The position numbers and the translations under genes are program-made. The notes under the pieces are model-generated. The model did no database searches. It saw only the letters and a list, made by a program, of their open reading frames with translations, and was not told the origin of the DNA. Below, piece by piece: positions 4,333 to 6,198 of a stretch of DNA of 6,198 nt (positions are counted from its first letter, which is position 1; every line of letters begins with the position of its first letter). Location of the stretch: contig DDSL01000044.1 of NCBI GenBank assembly GCA_002343825.1, positions 1 to 6,198 of the forward strand. The letters run 5' to 3'. The stretch is from Chthonomonas sp. UBA2391. GTDB taxonomy: Bacteria; Armatimonadota; Fimbriimonadia; Fimbriimonadales; Fimbriimonadaceae.

Positions 4333-5853
4333 ATGTCCGTTCGAGTTCGATACGCGCCCAGTCCGACCGGTAGCCCCCACGTCGGCAACATCCGCGATGC
4401 TTTGTTCAAGCATCTCTTTGCCAAACGGTATGGCGGGGTCAACATTTTGCGCATCGAAGACACCGACCGCACTCGCTACGTTCCTGGTTGCGAAGAAGAG
4501 ATCGTTGAAAGCCTCAACTGGATGGGGATCGAATTCCAAGAGGGCTTCACTCAGGGCGGGGACCATGGACCCTATCGCCAAAGCGAACGCAAAGAGCAAG
4601 GGATCTACCAAGACCTGGTGCAAAAGCTGCTCGACAGCGGACACGCCTATTGGGCCTTCGACACCAGCGAAGAGCTGGAAGAGATGCGGGAATTCCAAAA
4701 GATCAACAAGCAGGCCATCGGCTACTACGGCGGCATGTGGCGCGACGCGAGTCCCAACCAGGTCGAAGAGGCCAAGCGAGCGGGCAAGCCGGGCGTCATC
4801 CGTCTGGCAATCCCCCGCGACAAAACCATCGTGCTGGAAGATGTGATCCGCGGGCGGCTGGAGTTCGACAGCAACACCGTCGACGATCCTGTCTTGATCA
4901 AAGCCGACGGAATGCCAACCTATCACTTTGCCGCCATGGTCGATGATCATCTGATGGGAATCACCCACATCATGCGCGGCGAAGAGTGGATCAGCAGTGC
5001 CCCCAAGCACGCCTGGCTTTTTGACGCCTATGGCTGGGATCGTCCGATCTTTGTCCACTGCCCGGTGATCAAGGGGAAGGATGGAAGCAAGCTGAGCAAG
5101 CGCCACGGCGACACGCGGTGCCTGGATTACCGTTCGGCCGGGTATCTGCCGGCTGCCTTGGCCAACTTCATCGCCCTCATCGGCTGGAGTCCCGGCGGCG
5201 ACCGCGAGCTGATGTCGATGGACGAGATGGCCGAGGCCTTCAGTCTGGAAGGATTGCAGCCGTCGCCGGGCGTCTTCGACCTCGACAAGCTCAAGTGGAT
5301 GAACGCCAACCACATCCGCGGATTGTCTTCCGCCGACTTGGTGGCAGCCGTCCGAGGAGTGGCCGAGGACCCCGAAGCCGAAGCCTACTACCGCAAAGCT
5401 CATGAAGAGAAAGAAGATCCGGCAGACAAGGCGATCTATCTGGGACTGGCAACGCTGCGCACCGCGCTTGGGGAGCAGACCGAACTCGCGGAGAAGATGA
5501 TTGCCCTTGAGCAGGAGCGCGTTACGACCCTTGCCGACTTCGGCGCGGCGGGTGCTTTCTTTTTTACCGATGAGCCGGAGATCGATGGCACGGCCCTGGC
5601 AAAGTGGAAAGGCCAAGCCCACATCCCCGCCCTCTTCGATGCCGCGATTCAGTATTCCGGTTCGGACTACGAAACCTTTGTCAAGGAATATGCGGCGGCC
5701 AACGGATTCGAGAAACTGGTTCCGCTTCAGGTACCGCTCCGTCTCGGACTGACAGGTAAGACCTCGGGCCCTGGACTTTTTGATCTGATGGCCGCACTCG
5801 GTCCCGAACGGATCCGGGTACGGCTTGAGCGCGCGAAAGGGATCTTTGCGTGA
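4333..5853 (+). CDS. gltX: Glutamate--tRNA ligase (glutamyl-tRNA synthetase)
   Basis: This enzyme charges tRNA-Glu with glutamate using ATP, in the cytoplasm. The 506 residues are close to the usual bacterial length of about 470-510. Class I signatures are present: RYAPSPTGSPHVGN (6-19), with the HIGH-like HVGN at 16-19, LRIEDTDR in the Rossmann fold, and the KMSKS-equivalent KLSKR at 253-257 followed by HGDT. The later helical part (about 330-506) is the anticodon-binding region, ending with RLGLTG and a GPGLFDLMAALG stretch typical of the family. The segment around 104-145 (AYWAFDTSEEL) lacks the cysteines that bind zinc in the E. coli enzyme, so this is a zinc-free type. Whether it also mischarges tRNA-Gln cannot be told from the window. 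ATG 4333 is chosen because homology starts there and AAAGG precedes it. It diverges from the fumarylacetoacetase operon across 48 bases and overlaps hisD by 4 bases. Confidence 0.97.
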   Translation: MSVRVRYAPSPTGSPHVGNIRDALFKHLFAKRYGGVNILRIEDTDRTRYVPGCEEEIVESLNWMGIEFQEGFTQGGDHGPYRQSERKEQGIYQDLVQKLLDSGHAYWAFDTSEELEEMREFQKINKQAIGYYGGMWRDASPNQVEEAKRAGKPGVIRLAIPRDKTIVLEDVIRGRLEFDSNTVDDPVLIKADGMPTYHFAAMVDDHLMGITHIMRGEEWISSAPKHAWLFDAYGWDRPIFVHCPVIKGKDGSKLSKRHGDTRCLDYRSAGYLPAALANFIALIGWSPGGDRELMSMDEMAEAFSLEGLQPSPGVFDLDKLKWMNANHIRGLSSADLVAAVRGVAEDPEAEAYYRKAHEEKEDPADKAIYLGLATLRTALGEQTELAEKMIALEQERVTTLADFGAAGAFFFTDEPEIDGTALAKWKGQAHIPALFDAAIQYSGSDYETFVKEYAAANGFEKLVPLQVPLRLGLTGKTSGPGLFDLMAALGPERIRVRLERAKGIFA

Positions 5854-6198
5854 GGGTTGTTCGCGGGGACGAGATCGCCGTCGAGCTCTCACGATGGCGG
5901 GACCGCGACCTGTTTCAGGATGCTGAGGTGAGTTCGGTGGTGGCTTCGGTGTTGGCTGACGTCCGCGCCCGAGGAGACGAGGCCCTGCTCGCGAACGCTC
6001 GTCTGTATGATGCTCCCGAGCTCAGCTCGATCTCCATCAGCGCGGAGGAGATCGCTTCGGCAACCATTGCACCGGAGGAGGAAGCGGCTCTTCGACTAGC
6101 TGCGGAGCGGATCTGGGACTTTCACCGGCGGCAGCTCGCCGCCCTGACCGCGGGCTGGAACCTTGCCGGTCGGCCCGGGGCCACGCCCTCCCTCGCTC
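5850..6198 (+). CDS. hisD: Histidinol dehydrogenase, N-terminal part (cut by window end)
   Basis: HisD oxidises L-histidinol to L-histidine in two NAD-dependent steps, the end of histidine synthesis. Only the first 116 residues are visible, so the catalytic Glu/His pair and zinc ligands lie outside. Recognition rests on the N-terminal pattern: VLADVRARGDEALL (34-47), followed by SAEEI (64-68), then a run of predicted helix with LAAERIWDFHRRQ (83-95), which matches the usual AxxxIxxFHxxQ of HisD. NARLYD stands where most family members have YTRRFD, and the residues after FHRRQ are less typical, so this is a somewhat divergent copy. The GTG start at 5850 overlaps the gltX stop as GTGA, and AAAGGG at 5836-5841 lies 8 bases upstream, so translation is probably coupled to gltX. 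No other his gene is in view. Confidence 0.85.
   Translation, partial: MRVVRGDEIAVELSRWRDRDLFQDAEVSSVVASVLADVRARGDEALLANARLYDAPELSSISISAEEIASATIAPEEEAALRLAAERIWDFHRRQLAALTAGWNLAGRPGATPSLA

Noticed and set aside
4321..5892. 523-codon open frame on the minus strand covering all of gltX
   Set aside because: It mirrors the codon pattern of gltX, has no recognisable motif, and the opposite strand encodes an unmistakable GluRS; long antisense frames are common in GC-rich genes.

Overview
The window is a compact stretch of chromosome from a moderately to highly GC-rich bacterium. It holds seven coding segments, with almost no non-coding DNA except 86 bases before the predicted lipoprotein gene and a 48-base divergent promoter region. 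The gene content is housekeeping DNA repair, tRNA charging and histidine synthesis, plus an aromatic-degradation-type operon. The spacing of promoter-like hexamers to start codons hints at leaderless transcripts, as is common in Deinococcota and Actinobacteria and in several less-studied phyla. An Armatimonadota/Fimbriimonadales-like or Acidobacteriota-like source seems plausible, but this is a guess from general feel and no marker in the window proves it.

Layout, left to right. (1) 2-310 (+): the C-terminal part of a methylated-DNA-protein cysteine methyltransferase, cut by the window edge. (2) 397-1587 (+): a predicted secreted lipoprotein of no recognised family. One reading frame is interrupted by an in-frame TGA at 913-915, giving pieces 397-915 and 916-1587. 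Its base composition looks less GC-rich than the neighbours, and the TGA lies in the loop of a potential hairpin. It meets the next gene tail to tail with 2 bases between the stop codons. (3) 4284-1590 (-): three tightly packed genes read right to left. They encode an uncharacterised conserved protein with a DYAGLFPP motif, fumarylacetoacetase (4-base overlap) and an isochorismatase-family hydrolase (14-base gap). (4) 4333-6198 (+): divergently transcribed gltX (glutamyl-tRNA synthetase), overlapping by 4 bases the start of hisD (histidinol dehydrogenase), which runs off the right edge.

How the genes work together: the minus-strand operon probably serves catabolism of an aromatic or related acyl-pyruvate compound. 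Fumarylacetoacetase is the last step of tyrosine/homogentisate degradation, but none of the other pathway enzymes is in view. The plus-strand gltX-hisD pair is translationally coupled and is core metabolism. I see no mobile element, CRISPR array, tRNA or rRNA. The points most worth a second look are the interrupted lipoprotein gene with its hairpin, and the conserved unknown gene coupled to fumarylacetoacetase.
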